Positions 6,141 through 15,079 of a DNA stretch of 64,000 nucleotides are shown here, in pieces. The number at the start of each line of letters is the position of its first letter. Within the stretch, counting starts at the first letter, position 1. Below the pieces are notes generated by a model. The model was not told the DNA's origin. It searched no databases and worked only from the letters and a program-made list of their open reading frames with translations. The translations under genes were made by a program, and so were the position numbers. The stretch is taken from positions 32,240 through 96,239 of the forward strand of contig NZ_JAGETZ010000022.1 of the NCBI RefSeq assembly GCF_017571495.1, in the 5' to 3' direction. Source of the stretch: Hymenobacter negativus (GTDB lineage Bacteria > Bacteroidota > Bacteroidia > Cytophagales > Hymenobacteraceae).

Positions 6141-9086
6141 ATGAGAAATCTGTTACTCCTTGCCTTGTTCCTGATGCTCGGCTTTGGCCAAAGGGCTGCC
6201 GCTCAGGTTCCCATCGATACCACCGGCGGCCGCTACTTCCAGCCCATCTTCCCAAACGTGACCATGACGCCAAGCGTGGTGTATGGCTCGGCGGTGGGCA
6301 TTTTCGGCACCCAATCGCTGCTGATGGACATCTACCAGCCCACGGGCGACGCCACCACGCAGCGGCCGGTTATCATCTTCGCCCATCAGGGCGGCTTCGT
6401 CACGGGCACGCGCACCGAGTCGTACATGGCAAGTGTCTGCACACAGTTTGCCCGGTTGGGCTACGTCACGGCCAGCATCGACTACCGCCTCAACCCCCTG
6501 CTGGTGCTCAATCCCTCCGACACCACTGGCGTGAGCCGGGCTGCCATCCGGGGCATGCAAGACCTGCGGGCCGCCGTGCGCTTCTTCCGCGAAGACGCGG
6601 CCACCACCAACTCCTACCGCGTCAGTCCCAGCCGCATTGTGGTGGGCGGCGCGTCGGCCGGCGGCTTCATGGCCCTGGAAGTGGGCTACCTCGACAAGCT
6701 GAGCGAAGCGCCGACGGATTTAAACCTTACTGCGGCCGACATTGAGGGCAGCAGCGGCCACCCGGGCTATAGCAGCCAGCCGCTGGCCGTGCTCAACCTG
6801 AGCGGCGCCAGCAACCCGGTCAGCATCATTGAGGCCGGCAACGTGCCCCTCTACAGCGCCCACGGCACCGCCGATGCGGTGGTGCCCTACCTAAAGGGCC
6901 GGGTGGGCGCGGGCCTGCCGCCCAAGTACGTGTTCGGCAGCGGCCGGCTGAATCCCTACGCCAGCAGCGTGGGCGTGCCCAACGTGCTGCGCCGCTTCAG
7001 CCAGGCCCCCCACATTCCGCAGTACCCGGTGCAAAGCGCCAACACCGGCAGCGCCGCGTCGGCATCCTATGCCGACACGACCTATCGCGACATTCGGGCC
7101 TTTCTGCGGCCCCTGCTGGCCCCTTTCGCCCTGCCCAGCCTTGTCATCACTACCAATACCAGCGTGCCCGGCGGAGCATATCAGGACATTACCATCAACA
7201 GCGGCCAGGCCCTGCTGCTGGGCAACGTGACGGTATACGGCACGCTCGTTATCAAAAGCCTGCCCGGCCAGCCCACCGGCTCCCTCAATACCAACTGCTT
7301 CGTGGTGGATGGCCCCGGCAATTTCGACCTGCAGGCCGGGGCCGGGCTGCGCATCTGCGACCCGGCGGGCATCGCGGCCAGCGGGGCTGCCGGGGCCATT
7401 CGCAACACCGGCACGCGCAGCTTCAGCAACGATGCCAGCTACGCGTATGAGGGCACCGACAACCAGCTAACCGGCTCGGGCCTGCCCAGCCAGGTGCGGG
7501 AATTTGAGGTGAACCTGCCCGACCCCTTCGCCGTGACCCTGGCGAATGGGGTGAGCATCCGGCAGCGGTTTCTGCCCACCCAAGGGCGGGTGAACAACAG
7601 CCAGGCGCTGGTGCTGCTTTCCGGTGCCAACGGCACTGCCCTGGTGACGCCCGGCGTCGCCACCCTACGAAGCGACATTGTATTTGAGCGCTACCTCGCC
7701 CCCTCCGCGAACCCCGGCCTGGGTTACCGCCACCTGGCCTTGCCGTTTGACTTTGGCGGCTTTACCAGCATAAACGCACCCGTCTTCGCGGCAGAATTTA
7801 ACCCGGCCTATAACACGGCCACCCGGCCCGACTTGGTGCGCCCCTTCCCTAATATCTACGTCTACGACCAGTCGCGGGCCCTGACTTCGCCGGCCACCAG
7901 CTACAGCGAGTTCGACAAAGGCTGGGCCGTGCCCGTGGCCCCCGGCGGCGCACTCACCAGCTTCGACCGCGGCCAAGGGTTCATCATGAACATCAGCGCC
8001 GGCCAGACGCTAAGCATCAACGGCCCGCTGACCCGCAACAACGAAGATATCACGGTAGCCTTGCCGGCTGCTGCCACGCCCACCGCCGGCTGGCACCTGC
8101 TGGGCAACCCCTTTCCCTCCGGCCTGAACTGGGACGCCGTGCCGATACCCGCCGGCATGGGCGGGGCCATGTACGTTTTTGTGAGCACCAGCCAGTATGC
8201 CGGCCAGTACCGCGCCTACGTCAATGGCATGGGCGGGCCCGGCAGCACCATCCCGCTGGGGCAGGGCTTCTTCGTGCGCTCATTGGCTAACTCGCCAGTA
8301 ACGCTCACCTTTCCGCTGGCATCGCGCATCACCGACTTTGCCGCGTCGAATACCGCCACCGTGCAGCGCCCCACCGCCGACTTGCGCCCGTGCCTGCACC
8401 TCACGCTGGCTACCGCCACTCCCGCCATTGCGGATGAAGCTATTCTCTACCTCGAAGCCGGCGCCTTCGCTGGCCCTGACCTGCGCTACGATGCTGTGAA
8501 GCTGCCCAACTCCACCGGCCTGAACCTGGGCACTTTAGCCGCCGGCGAAGAGCTGGCTATCAATGGCCTGCCGCTGCTCACGGCTACTACCGTGGTGCCC
8601 CTGGCGCTCACGGTGCCCGCCGCTGGCGCCTATACTCTCCACGCCGAACAGCTGTTGAATTTCGCTCCCGGGACTGCCATCACGCTCACCGATGCCCTGA
8701 CCGGGACGCGCACGCTGCTGGCTGTCGGCACCCGCTATGCCTTCAACATGAGCAGCTATACTGCGCCCGGTCGCTTCGCACTGGAGCTACGTCCTGCCAA
8801 CGTCACGGCTACCAACCCGGCGCAGCTCCTGGCCGCGCAATTGCAGGTATATCCCAACCCCGCCACGGAGCGCCTGCAGGTGGAGCTGCCCGCCGGCGTT
8901 GCCAAAGGCACCGCATCCGCCTGGCTCACCAACTCCCTGGGCCAGATGGTGCGCCGCCAGCAGCTGACCGCTACCAGCCAGGGCCTCAAGGGCGAAATCA
9001 ACGTCCGCGACCTGGCGCCGGGCGTATACCAGCTGCACCTCACGGTGGCGGGCACGCCGCTGGTCCGGAAGGTGGTAGTGGAATAA
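6141..9086 (+). CDS. Secreted alpha/beta-hydrolase with long beta-rich region and T9SS tail
   Basis: A 981-aa protein. The signal peptide ends at RAAAQ (about residue 21). Residues about 25-330 are a carboxylesterase-like alpha/beta hydrolase: HQGGF oxyanion-type segment, nucleophile Ser172 in GGASAGG, acid in HGTADAVVP and a late His in SQAPHIPQ. Residues about 340-880 are beta-rich, without a family I recognise; parts resemble the filler modules of surface proteins (e.g. VYGTLVIKSLPG). The last ~80 residues are a type A T9SS domain (VYPNPATERLQVELPAG ... VVRKVVVE-like end). It is expected on the cell surface or secreted as an esterase of unknown substrate. A shorter paralogue follows after 30 bp in the same operon. 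Confidence 0.85.
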   Translation: MRNLLLLALFLMLGFGQRAAAQVPIDTTGGRYFQPIFPNVTMTPSVVYGSAVGIFGTQSLLMDIYQPTGDATTQRPVIIFAHQGGFVTGTRTESYMASVCTQFARLGYVTASIDYRLNPLLVLNPSDTTGVSRAAIRGMQDLRAAVRFFREDAATTNSYRVSPSRIVVGGASAGGFMALEVGYLDKLSEAPTDLNLTAADIEGSSGHPGYSSQPLAVLNLSGASNPVSIIEAGNVPLYSAHGTADAVVPYLKGRVGAGLPPKYVFGSGRLNPYASSVGVPNVLRRFSQAPHIPQYPVQSANTGSAASASYADTTYRDIRAFLRPLLAPFALPSLVITTNTSVPGGAYQDITINSGQALLLGNVTVYGTLVIKSLPGQPTGSLNTNCFVVDGPGNFDLQAGAGLRICDPAGIAASGAAGAIRNTGTRSFSNDASYAYEGTDNQLTGSGLPSQVREFEVNLPDPFAVTLANGVSIRQRFLPTQGRVNNSQALVLLSGANGTALVTPGVATLRSDIVFERYLAPSANPGLGYRHLALPFDFGGFTSINAPVFAAEFNPAYNTATRPDLVRPFPNIYVYDQSRALTSPATSYSEFDKGWAVPVAPGGALTSFDRGQGFIMNISAGQTLSINGPLTRNNEDITVALPAAATPTAGWHLLGNPFPSGLNWDAVPIPAGMGGAMYVFVSTSQYAGQYRAYVNGMGGPGSTIPLGQGFFVRSLANSPVTLTFPLASRITDFAASNTATVQRPTADLRPCLHLTLATATPAIADEAILYLEAGAFAGPDLRYDAVKLPNSTGLNLGTLAAGEELAINGLPLLTATTVVPLALTVPAAGAYTLHAEQLLNFAPGTAITLTDALTGTRTLLAVGTRYAFNMSSYTAPGRFALELRPANVTATNPAQLLAAQLQVYPNPATERLQVELPAGVAKGTASAWLTNSLGQMVRRQQLTATSQGLKGEINVRDLAPGVYQLHLTVAGTPLVRKVVVE

Positions 9087-9116
9087 GTCGTATTTTTATC
9101 AGACAATCTTTTCGTT

Positions 9117-10355
9117 ATGAAAGCAGCTCTGCTCTCCCTATTGCTCGTGCTGGCCTCCTGGCAGGTCGCCTTTGCCCAAACCGTTATCGACACTACCGGC
9201 GGGCGCTACTACCGACCCATCTTTTCCAACGTGACCGTGGCTTCTGGCGTGACCTACGGCGCGGCCGTAACCTCGGCCGGTGTCAACCAGGCCCTGACGA
9301 TGGACATTTACCAGCCCACCGGCGACGTGCTGGCCCGGCGCCCGGTCATCATCTTCGCCCACCAGGGTGGCTTCCTTGTCGGTTCTAAAACTGATGCGTA
9401 CATGGTGGCCGTCTGCACGCAGTTTGCGAAGCTAGGCTACGTCACGGCCAGCATCGAATACCGGTTGGGCTTCCCCATCACCGGCTTCCCATTCCCTGCT
9501 GCCGATACCGTGGGTGTGGCCCAGGCCGCCGTGCGGGGCATGCAGGACCTGCGCGCCGCCGTTCGGTTCTTCCGCAAAGACGCCGCTACCACCAATACCT
9601 ACCGCATTCACCCCAGCTACATCACCGTGGGCGGCTCTTCGGCCGGCGCTTTTGCCGCGCTGGAAGTCGGCTACATCGACAAAGCCACCGAGATACCCGC
9701 CTACGTAGGCCTGGCCGCGCTGGGTGGCGTTGAGGGCAACAGCGGCAATCCTGGCTACAGCAGCGCCGTGCTCGCCGTGCTCAACCTGAGCGGGGCTACC
9801 GAAAACCCCAGTATCATTGAGGCCGGCAACGCGCCCCTGTGCAGCGTGCACGGCACCGCCGATGGCACTGTGCCCTACTTCCAGGGCCGGGTTGGTTCCT
9901 TCCTGCCGCCCAAGTACGTGTACGGCAGCGGCCGCCTCAACCCCCGCGCCACCGCCGTGGGTATCCGCAACACGCTGCGCACCCTGCGCGGCGCGGGCCA
10001 CATTCCCTTCGAGAGCAACGCAGCCTACGCCGATACCACGTTCCGCACCATCCGGGACTTCCTGCGACCCGTGCTGGCGCTGCCGGGTACGGTGGTCACG
10101 GCGGCTAAGTCCGCCGTGAGCCAGCCCGTGGCCCAGGCCTATCCCAACCCAGCCGCAGAAGCCATTCGTATTGTAGTCCCGGAGACTTGGATTAACCTCG
10201 CTGAAGCGCAACTGATTGATGCCGCTGGCCGGGTGGTTCGCACCATCAGCCCCATCAGCACCCGCGACCTCAACATGCTGCGCGGCTCATTGAAAGCGGG
10301 TATTTATTCCCTGAAATTCCCCGGGCAGGCCCCGGTCCGCATCGAATTCAAGTAA
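9117..10355 (+). CDS. Secreted alpha/beta-hydrolase with T9SS tail, paralogue of the preceding gene
   Basis: A 412-aa protein. It has the signal peptide and hydrolase domain of the upstream gene but lacks its ~500-residue middle region. Shared blocks include VIDTTGGRYYRPIF, MDIYQPTGDV, IIFAHQGGF and VLNLSGA. The nucleophile is Ser175 in GGSSAGA, the acid lies in HGTADGTVP and the His in GAGHIPFES. The tail AYPNPAAEAIRIVVPE through FPGQAPVRIEFK is a T9SS type A signal. The gene starts 30 bp after the upstream stop, so co-transcription is likely. It arose by tandem duplication with loss or gain of the middle region. Substrate unknown. Confidence 0.87.
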   Translation: MKAALLSLLLVLASWQVAFAQTVIDTTGGRYYRPIFSNVTVASGVTYGAAVTSAGVNQALTMDIYQPTGDVLARRPVIIFAHQGGFLVGSKTDAYMVAVCTQFAKLGYVTASIEYRLGFPITGFPFPAADTVGVAQAAVRGMQDLRAAVRFFRKDAATTNTYRIHPSYITVGGSSAGAFAALEVGYIDKATEIPAYVGLAALGGVEGNSGNPGYSSAVLAVLNLSGATENPSIIEAGNAPLCSVHGTADGTVPYFQGRVGSFLPPKYVYGSGRLNPRATAVGIRNTLRTLRGAGHIPFESNAAYADTTFRTIRDFLRPVLALPGTVVTAAKSAVSQPVAQAYPNPAAEAIRIVVPETWINLAEAQLIDAAGRVVRTISPISTRDLNMLRGSLKAGIYSLKFPGQAPVRIEFK

Positions 10356-10359
10356 ACAC

Positions 10360-10434
10360 TTGTACCCCGAAATTTTATGTCGACTCACGCGAACTACTTG
10401 TTCTAGCGGGCCGAATTGGAAATTCGGGGTACAA
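10360..10434. repeat. Inverted repeat between convergent genes
   Basis: Outer arms ttgtaccccgaaattt (10360-10375) and aattcggggtacaa (10421-10434) pair. Within the right half there is also a perfect 7-bp hairpin, ccgaatt-gga-aattcgg (10411-10427). It lies between convergent genes, the esterase operon and hom, and may terminate both. The arm sequence looks like a dispersed intergenic repeat. Confidence 0.6.
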
Positions 10435-10457
10435 CTGTTTTCGGCGCTTTCTTTAAC

Positions 10458-11711
10458 CTACGCCCACACTGCTGCCACTGCCTCCGCTACTGGCGCGGCC
10501 GCCCGGATACTGCCCTCCCTCGCCACAAATATTCCATTGGTCCGCAGTTCTTTACGCCAGCTCCACAGCTGCTGCACCGCTACGCTCCCTTCGGCATAAG
10601 CGCCGTGCGCGTCGGTGCGTAGCGCCTCGGCAGGCAGCTCCAGCCACGTCAGTACCTCGCGCAGCACGCTGGCGTCGGGATGGCTCACGTAGGCATTTAG
10701 TTCGAGCTCAGTGGTCAGTTGGGCCTCGGGTGCGGTGGCTTGTTTGGTGTAGCCGTAGCGCAGGCCGCGCTGCAGGGCCAGCACATCAGCCAGCACCGCC
10801 GAGCCCGTAGGGTGTCCGCCAGCACCACGCCCCGTCAGAAACTGCGTACCCGCATATACCGCCTCAATAGCTACCCCGTTGAACTCATGCTCCACGGTAT
10901 AAAGTGGCGAATCAGGCCCCACCAGCTGTGGCGTGACGAGGGCCGTCACGTGCCCGTTGGGTAGCCGCTGCACGGCCGCCACCACCTTGATTTTCCGGCC
11001 CTGCGCGGCTGCTCGCGCCATATCGCCCGCCCCAATGCCCTCAATTCCTAGGTTCAACACCTCATCGGCATCGAGAAACACCCCATAGGCGTGCGCCGCC
11101 AGAATAACGGCTTTGGAGCGCGGGTCAAACGCGCCCATGTCGAGCGTTGGGTCGGTTTCGGCAAAGCCTTTGGCCTGTGCCTCGGCCAGCGCTGGGCCGT
11201 ATCCGAAGCCTTGCGCACTCATGCGCGTCAGTACGTAGTTGGACGAGCCGTTGAAGATGCCGCTGACCGCACGCAACGGCTCGTGGATGAAGTAGTTATC
11301 CAACGTCCGGATGACCGGGATGCTGCCGCACACCGCCGCCTCATACAGCAGCGTACCACCAAATTGCGTTTGCAGCTGCACCAGTTCCGGCAGGTGACGG
11401 GCCAGCATGGCCTTGTTGGCTGTTACCACGCGGCGTCCCTGGCGCAGGGCTGTGCTCACCAGCCGGAATGCCTCATCCGGGTCATCAATTACCTCAATGA
11501 GCAGGTCCAGTTCAAGGTCGTTTAGCAGCTCATCGGCGTGGTAGCTGAACCGCTCGGCGGGCAGCATACGGGGCTTGGTGGGGTTCTTAACCGCAATGCG
11601 CGTGATGGCCAAATCCAGGCCGGACTGCGCTTGCAAGATGTCATAGAAGCCCTGTCCCACGCAGCCAAAGCCAATCAGGCCGATGCGCAGGGGCTGTTTT
11701 TCAGCATCCAT
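10458..11711 (-). CDS. hom: Homoserine dehydrogenase
   Basis: A 417-aa monofunctional NAD(P)-dependent enzyme reducing aspartate semialdehyde to homoserine. The nucleotide-binding Gly motif is at the start (IGLIGFGCVGQGF). The family signature segment fits FAETDPTLDMGAFDPRSKAVILA. GRGAGGHPTGSAVLADVL matches the conserved catalytic and binding region. No aspartate kinase domain is fused. The C-terminal ~80 residues have ACT-like length, but I cannot confirm an ACT fold. It is the last gene of the metY-metX-hom block, 72 bp after metX. Together with asd at 49 kb it supplies homoserine for MetX. Regulation is likely through the SAM riboswitch upstream of metY if the three genes share a transcript. 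Confidence 0.93.
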   Translation of the reverse strand: MDAEKQPLRIGLIGFGCVGQGFYDILQAQSGLDLAITRIAVKNPTKPRMLPAERFSYHADELLNDLELDLLIEVIDDPDEAFRLVSTALRQGRRVVTANKAMLARHLPELVQLQTQFGGTLLYEAAVCGSIPVIRTLDNYFIHEPLRAVSGIFNGSSNYVLTRMSAQGFGYGPALAEAQAKGFAETDPTLDMGAFDPRSKAVILAAHAYGVFLDADEVLNLGIEGIGAGDMARAAAQGRKIKVVAAVQRLPNGHVTALVTPQLVGPDSPLYTVEHEFNGVAIEAVYAGTQFLTGRGAGGHPTGSAVLADVLALQRGLRYGYTKQATAPEAQLTTELELNAYVSHPDASVLREVLTWLELPAEALRTDAHGAYAEGSVAVQQLWSWRKELRTNGIFVAREGSIRAAAPVAEAVAAVWA

Positions 11712-11783
11712 TGGTTTTGTCAGTAAATAAAGAACGTCCTGCCGGGCGCAGCTGAGGCACGACGTCCAGGTAAATCATAATCC

Positions 11784-12812
11784 TTAATGCACGAACGTGG
11801 GCGCGTAAAACAGCTCCAGGAAGTGCGTAATTGCCGCCGTTTCCAGTAAAAAGCCGTCGTGCCCGTAGCGTGAATCCAGCTCCGCATACATGGCGCCCGG
11901 AATGTGAGCAGCCAGCTCCCGTTGTTCGCTGAGTGGGAACAGTACATCGGACGTAATGCCCAGTACCAGCGTGCGGGCCCCGATGCGAGCCAGCGCCGCC
12001 GGTACTCCGCCCCGGTTCCGGCCGAGGTTGTGAGTGTCCATGCTGCGGCTCAGCGACACGTAGCTGTAGGCATCGAAGCGCGACACCAGCTTGTCGCCCT
12101 GGTAGCGCTGGTAGGTGCTGGCGCGGTGTTCGCGTAGCAGCTCATCGCCGTCGGAGTCGGTTTGGGTTTCGGCGTAGGCCGGGTAGCTGCGGTAGCTGAG
12201 CAGAGCTATGGCGCGGGCGGCGCGCAGGCCGTCGTCGCCCCCACCGGGCTGGCCGGCGGCGTAGGTGGGGTCGGCCTCAATGGCCAGCCGCTGAGCCTCG
12301 TTGAAGGCAATGCCCCAGGCCGAGTGCCGGGCATTGGTGGCAATAACTACCAGGTGGTCAAACAAATCAGGTCGCTGCACGGCCCACTCCAACGCCTGCT
12401 GCCCGCCCAATGAACCGCCGATTAACGTATGGATATCCATCAGCTCCAGGTCTTGGCGCAGTAACTCGTGCGCCGTCACCAGGTCCCGGATGGTTAGCAG
12501 CGGGAAGTGCTGGAAGCGTGCCTGGCCGGTAGCCGGGTCGGCATCGAGTGGCCCGGTGCTGCCGTAGCAGGAGCCCAGCACGTTGGCGCATACAATGAAC
12601 CAATCGGCCGGGTCGTAGTAGCAGCCCGACCCCACCAGGCCCGGCCACCAGGCCGGCACATCGGCATTGGCCGTGAGGGCGTGGCACACCCATACCACAT
12701 TGTCGCGGTCCTCGTTGAGCTGGCCAAACGTCTGGTAGGCCACGTGCGCCCCAGTCAGGGTTTCGCCGCTTTCCAGTTGCAGGTCAGGTAGTTGAAATAG
12801 CTTGTTCGACAT
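11784..12812 (-). CDS. metX: Homoserine O-acetyltransferase
   Basis: A 342-aa alpha/beta-hydrolase-fold enzyme that transfers acetyl from acetyl-CoA to homoserine, the committed step of methionine synthesis. The nucleophile elbow is Ser134 in GGSLGGQQALEWAVQRPD; the terminal YGHDGFLLE holds the catalytic His, and an Asp lies in the SDVLFPLSEQRE region. The NVLGSCYGSTGPL loop is typical of MetX. I chose the ATG at 12812 (MSNKLFQLPD); the frame can be extended three codons to a TTG but that is not needed. It sits between metY (270 bp upstream, with two inverted repeats in the gap) and hom (72 bp downstream). Confidence 0.95.
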   Translation of the reverse strand: MSNKLFQLPDLQLESGETLTGAHVAYQTFGQLNEDRDNVVWVCHALTANADVPAWWPGLVGSGCYYDPADWFIVCANVLGSCYGSTGPLDADPATGQARFQHFPLLTIRDLVTAHELLRQDLELMDIHTLIGGSLGGQQALEWAVQRPDLFDHLVVIATNARHSAWGIAFNEAQRLAIEADPTYAAGQPGGGDDGLRAARAIALLSYRSYPAYAETQTDSDGDELLREHRASTYQRYQGDKLVSRFDAYSYVSLSRSMDTHNLGRNRGGVPAALARIGARTLVLGITSDVLFPLSEQRELAAHIPGAMYAELDSRYGHDGFLLETAAITHFLELFYAPTFVH

Positions 12813-12824
12813 GATTTTCAAAAA

Positions 12825-12936
12825 AGCGCAGCTTTAGAACCAGTGGGCCAGGCCCGAACATGGTATCTCACCCCCAACACCCTCCCAATCACAGAAGGGC
12901 CGCCGGACCGGCGCACCGGCTCTAAAGCTGCGATAA
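12825..12936. repeat. Inverted repeat with gcagctttagarcc arms
   Basis: Left arm around 12826-12846 (gcgcagctttagaaccagtg) and right arm around 12917-12936 (caccggctctaaagctgcga) pair over about 18 of 20 bases. Between the arms is a second small palindrome (gccggaccggc). It lies between metY and metX and resembles a REP/MITE-like insertion. No second copy was seen in the window. Confidence 0.55.
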
Positions 12937-13002
12937 ACGTGGCCGCCAGCGAGACTGGCACCGACCCGCCAGGGGTGGCCCGCTAGCGGCAGTATTTTTA
13001 GT

Positions 13003-13080
13003 AATTAACGGTTAGTGGTTAATGATTAATTAGTTCTAACAGGTCATTGATAGCTAGCCGTTAACCACTAATCATTAGTA
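13003..13080. repeat. AT-rich hairpin between metY and metX
   Basis: Perfect 11-bp arms ttagtggttaa (13012-13022) and ttaaccactaa (13061-13071), with AT-rich flanks that pair partly. It begins 2 bp after the metY stop on the minus strand, so it could act as a partial terminator or RNA processing site that lowers metX-hom expression. Confidence 0.55.
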
Positions 13081-13082
13081 GA

Positions 13083-14462
13083 TTAAACTTCCAGCGGCTG
13101 GGCGTGCTCCAACTCGGGCTCGCTCACTTCGTCGCCTTCGGTGGGCTGGCTGGCCGTGTTGCCGATGGCGTCGAAAGCGGCTTGCAAGTCGGCTTTGATG
13201 TCCTCGAAGTGCTCGATGCCGACTGAGAGGCGCAACGACGTGGGCGTGACGCCAGCGGCCAGCTGCTCAGCTTCCGAAAGCTGCTGGTGCGTGGTAGCCG
13301 AGGGCTGAATGATGAGCGTTTTGGCATCGCCCACGTTGGCCAGATGGCTGATGAGCTTCAGGTTGTCAATGAATTGGGTGGCCGTTTCCTTTGTGCCCTT
13401 GATGCGGAACGAGAGCACGCCGCCGAAGCCGCGCTTCAGGTACTTGCTGGCAATGCCGTGGTAGGGGCTGCTGGCCAGCCCGGGGTAGTTCACGCTTTCC
13501 ACTTGCGGGTGCTGCTCCAGCCAGGTGGCAATTTTGAGGGCGTTTTCCACGGTGCGGTCCACGCGCAGGCTCAGGGTTTCGAGGCCGATGAGCAGCTGCC
13601 AGGAGTTGAACGGGCTGAGCGCGGGACCGAAGTCGCGCAGACCTTCCACCCGCGCCCGAATGATAAAGGCGATGTTGCCAAACGGCCCACCTTTTCCGAA
13701 TACATCGTTGAAAATCAGGCCGTGGTAGCCCTCACTGGGCTCGGTGAACTGCGGGAACTTGCCGTTGCCGAAGTCATAGGTACCGCCGTCCACAATCACG
13801 CCGCCGATGCTGGTGCCGTGCCCGCCAATCCACTTCGTAGCCGACTCCACCACAATGTGCGCGCCGTGTTCCAACGGCCGGAACAGGTAGCCGCCCGCCC
13901 CAAAAGTATTGTCCACAATCAGCGGCAAGTCGTGCTTATTGGCAATGGCCGCAATGGCCTCAAAATCAGGAATGCTGAAGCTGGGGTTGCCAATGGTTTC
14001 CAGGTAAATGGCCTTGGTCTTCTCGTCAATCAGCTCCTCAAACGAAGCCGGATTGTCGCCATCGGCAAAGCGCACTTCAATGCCCAGGCGCTTGAAGGCC
14101 ACCTTGAACTGGTTGTAGGTGCCCCCGTAGAGGTAGGCCGTGCTCACGAAATTGTCGCCGGCCTGCAGGATGTTGTTGAGGGCAATGAACTGGGCTGCCT
14201 GGCCGGAGCCAGTGGCCAAGGCTGCCACGCCGCCTTCCAGGGCCGCCACGCGCTGCTCAAACACATCGGTGGTGGGGTTCATCAGGCGGGTGTAGATGTT
14301 GCCGAACTCCTTCAGAGCAAATAGGTTGGCGCCGTGCTCAGCGCTCTTAAAGACGTAGCTGGTGGTTTGAAACAGCGGCACGGCGCGGGCGCCGGTGGTA
14401 GGGTCGGGCTGCTGGCCGGCGTGGAGTTGGAGGGTTTCGAAGTGCTGGGGCTGAACGGACAT
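13083..14462 (-). CDS. metY: O-acetylhomoserine sulfhydrylase
   Basis: A 459-aa PLP enzyme of the Cys/Met metabolism family that makes homocysteine from O-acetylhomoserine and sulfide in the cytoplasm. The PLP lysine is Lys210 in ESATKWIGGHGTSIGG. The N-terminal FETLQLHAGQ and QTTSYVF blocks, VDNTFGAGGYLFRPLEHGA and LRLSVGIEHFEDI are typical of the MetY clade. The last ~25 residues (TEGDEVSEPELEHAQPLEV) form an acidic tail beyond the usual end. It is the first gene of metY-metX-hom. A ~385-nt leader carrying a SAM-I riboswitch precedes it, which supports repression by high SAM. Confidence 0.95.
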   Translation of the reverse strand: MSVQPQHFETLQLHAGQQPDPTTGARAVPLFQTTSYVFKSAEHGANLFALKEFGNIYTRLMNPTTDVFEQRVAALEGGVAALATGSGQAAQFIALNNILQAGDNFVSTAYLYGGTYNQFKVAFKRLGIEVRFADGDNPASFEELIDEKTKAIYLETIGNPSFSIPDFEAIAAIANKHDLPLIVDNTFGAGGYLFRPLEHGAHIVVESATKWIGGHGTSIGGVIVDGGTYDFGNGKFPQFTEPSEGYHGLIFNDVFGKGGPFGNIAFIIRARVEGLRDFGPALSPFNSWQLLIGLETLSLRVDRTVENALKIATWLEQHPQVESVNYPGLASSPYHGIASKYLKRGFGGVLSFRIKGTKETATQFIDNLKLISHLANVGDAKTLIIQPSATTHQQLSEAEQLAAGVTPTSLRLSVGIEHFEDIKADLQAAFDAIGNTASQPTEGDEVSEPELEHAQPLEV

Positions 14463-14604
14463 GATGCTGTTATTTTTTGAGTTTTAAAAACCAGAGATGC
14501 AATTGGAAAAGGAGCGCAACAGTCTGAAAAGACAATGTTTAGCGCAGTAAACTCCCCGAAGTGGCCCGTGCTGCCAGAGTGGCCCAAATCCACCGCGAAG
14601 CCAG

Positions 14605-14633
14605 AAAAAGGCGCGCGGCAGACCCGCAGGGCC
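14605..14633 (-). terminator. Possible expression-platform terminator in the metY leader
   Basis: Read on the minus strand, a GC-rich hairpin (gcgg-gtctg-ccgc with partial outer pairing) is followed by a five-T run. It lies between the SAM-I aptamer and metY, where a SAM-controlled terminator would be expected. The stem is short, so this is tentative. Confidence 0.35.
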
Positions 14634-14846
14634 ACCAAAAAATCCAGAAGAGGGGGGAGGGGTTCTAAGCCGGAATCAGCTTAGCAACAACACGGGCGGC
14701 AACAGCACATTCGCATTCGCGCCGGACGCGATGCCACATTCCGGCTCCCAATGGCCGAAACGAAGAAGCCCGAACCGACGGCGCGCAACGCAGCCGAAGT
14801 GTTCGGGGCAAAAAAAGCAGGATGTGAAGAATTTTCCATGGCACTC

Positions 14847-14962
14847 GAATCATCTGTCCCACGGCGGCCGAAGCTGCGGGTGGGTAGGAATTGGCACCTT
14901 TCGTTTTGCGAAGGTTGCCAGTGGGTCACGGAGCCTAGTCTCTCGCCACTTCTGTATAAAAC
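14847..14962 (-). promoter_or_regulatory. SAM-I (S-box) riboswitch aptamer upstream of metY
   Basis: Read on the minus strand the SAM-I landmarks occur in order. P1 5' side ttttat is followed by acagaagtggcgagagacta (J1/2 and P2 start). The P2 stem agtgg/ccact encloses the agagact...ctccgtga internal-loop and pseudoknot region. Then come the invariant ggcaacc and P3 ccttcg/cgaagg with a caaaa loop. Next is ggtgccaattcc, then P4 cccac/gtggg and the closing gatga. All helices pair by inspection. It lies 385 nt before the metY ATG and about 45 nt after a TAnnTTTG promoter. SAM binding should lower metY (and probably metX-hom) expression. The rest of the leader, 14463-14846, shows no gene. Confidence 0.9.
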
Positions 14963-15006
14963 TTGAAAACTGCTCACCGTTAGCGAGGAGTACCGGGTTG
15001 GTAGGG

Positions 15007-15038
15007 CAAATGTACGGGAGAATATTTTGCGCGGGCAA
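15007..15038 (-). promoter_or_regulatory. Promoter of the metY leader (TTG / TACATTTG)
   Basis: On the minus strand a -33 TTG (complement at 15036-15038) and a -7 TACATTTG (complement at 15007-15014) are 21 bp apart, matching the Bacteroidota housekeeping sigma consensus. The predicted start near 15000 lies just before the riboswitch. Confidence 0.65.
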
Positions 15039-15079
15039 GCGGTGGGGCGAAAAATATTTTTCTGGCACTCACAAATCGT

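Noticed and set aside
14665..14862. Small gene in the metY leader
   Set aside because: Short frame with Arg/Cys-rich translation and no start context; it overlaps the riboswitch 3' end.
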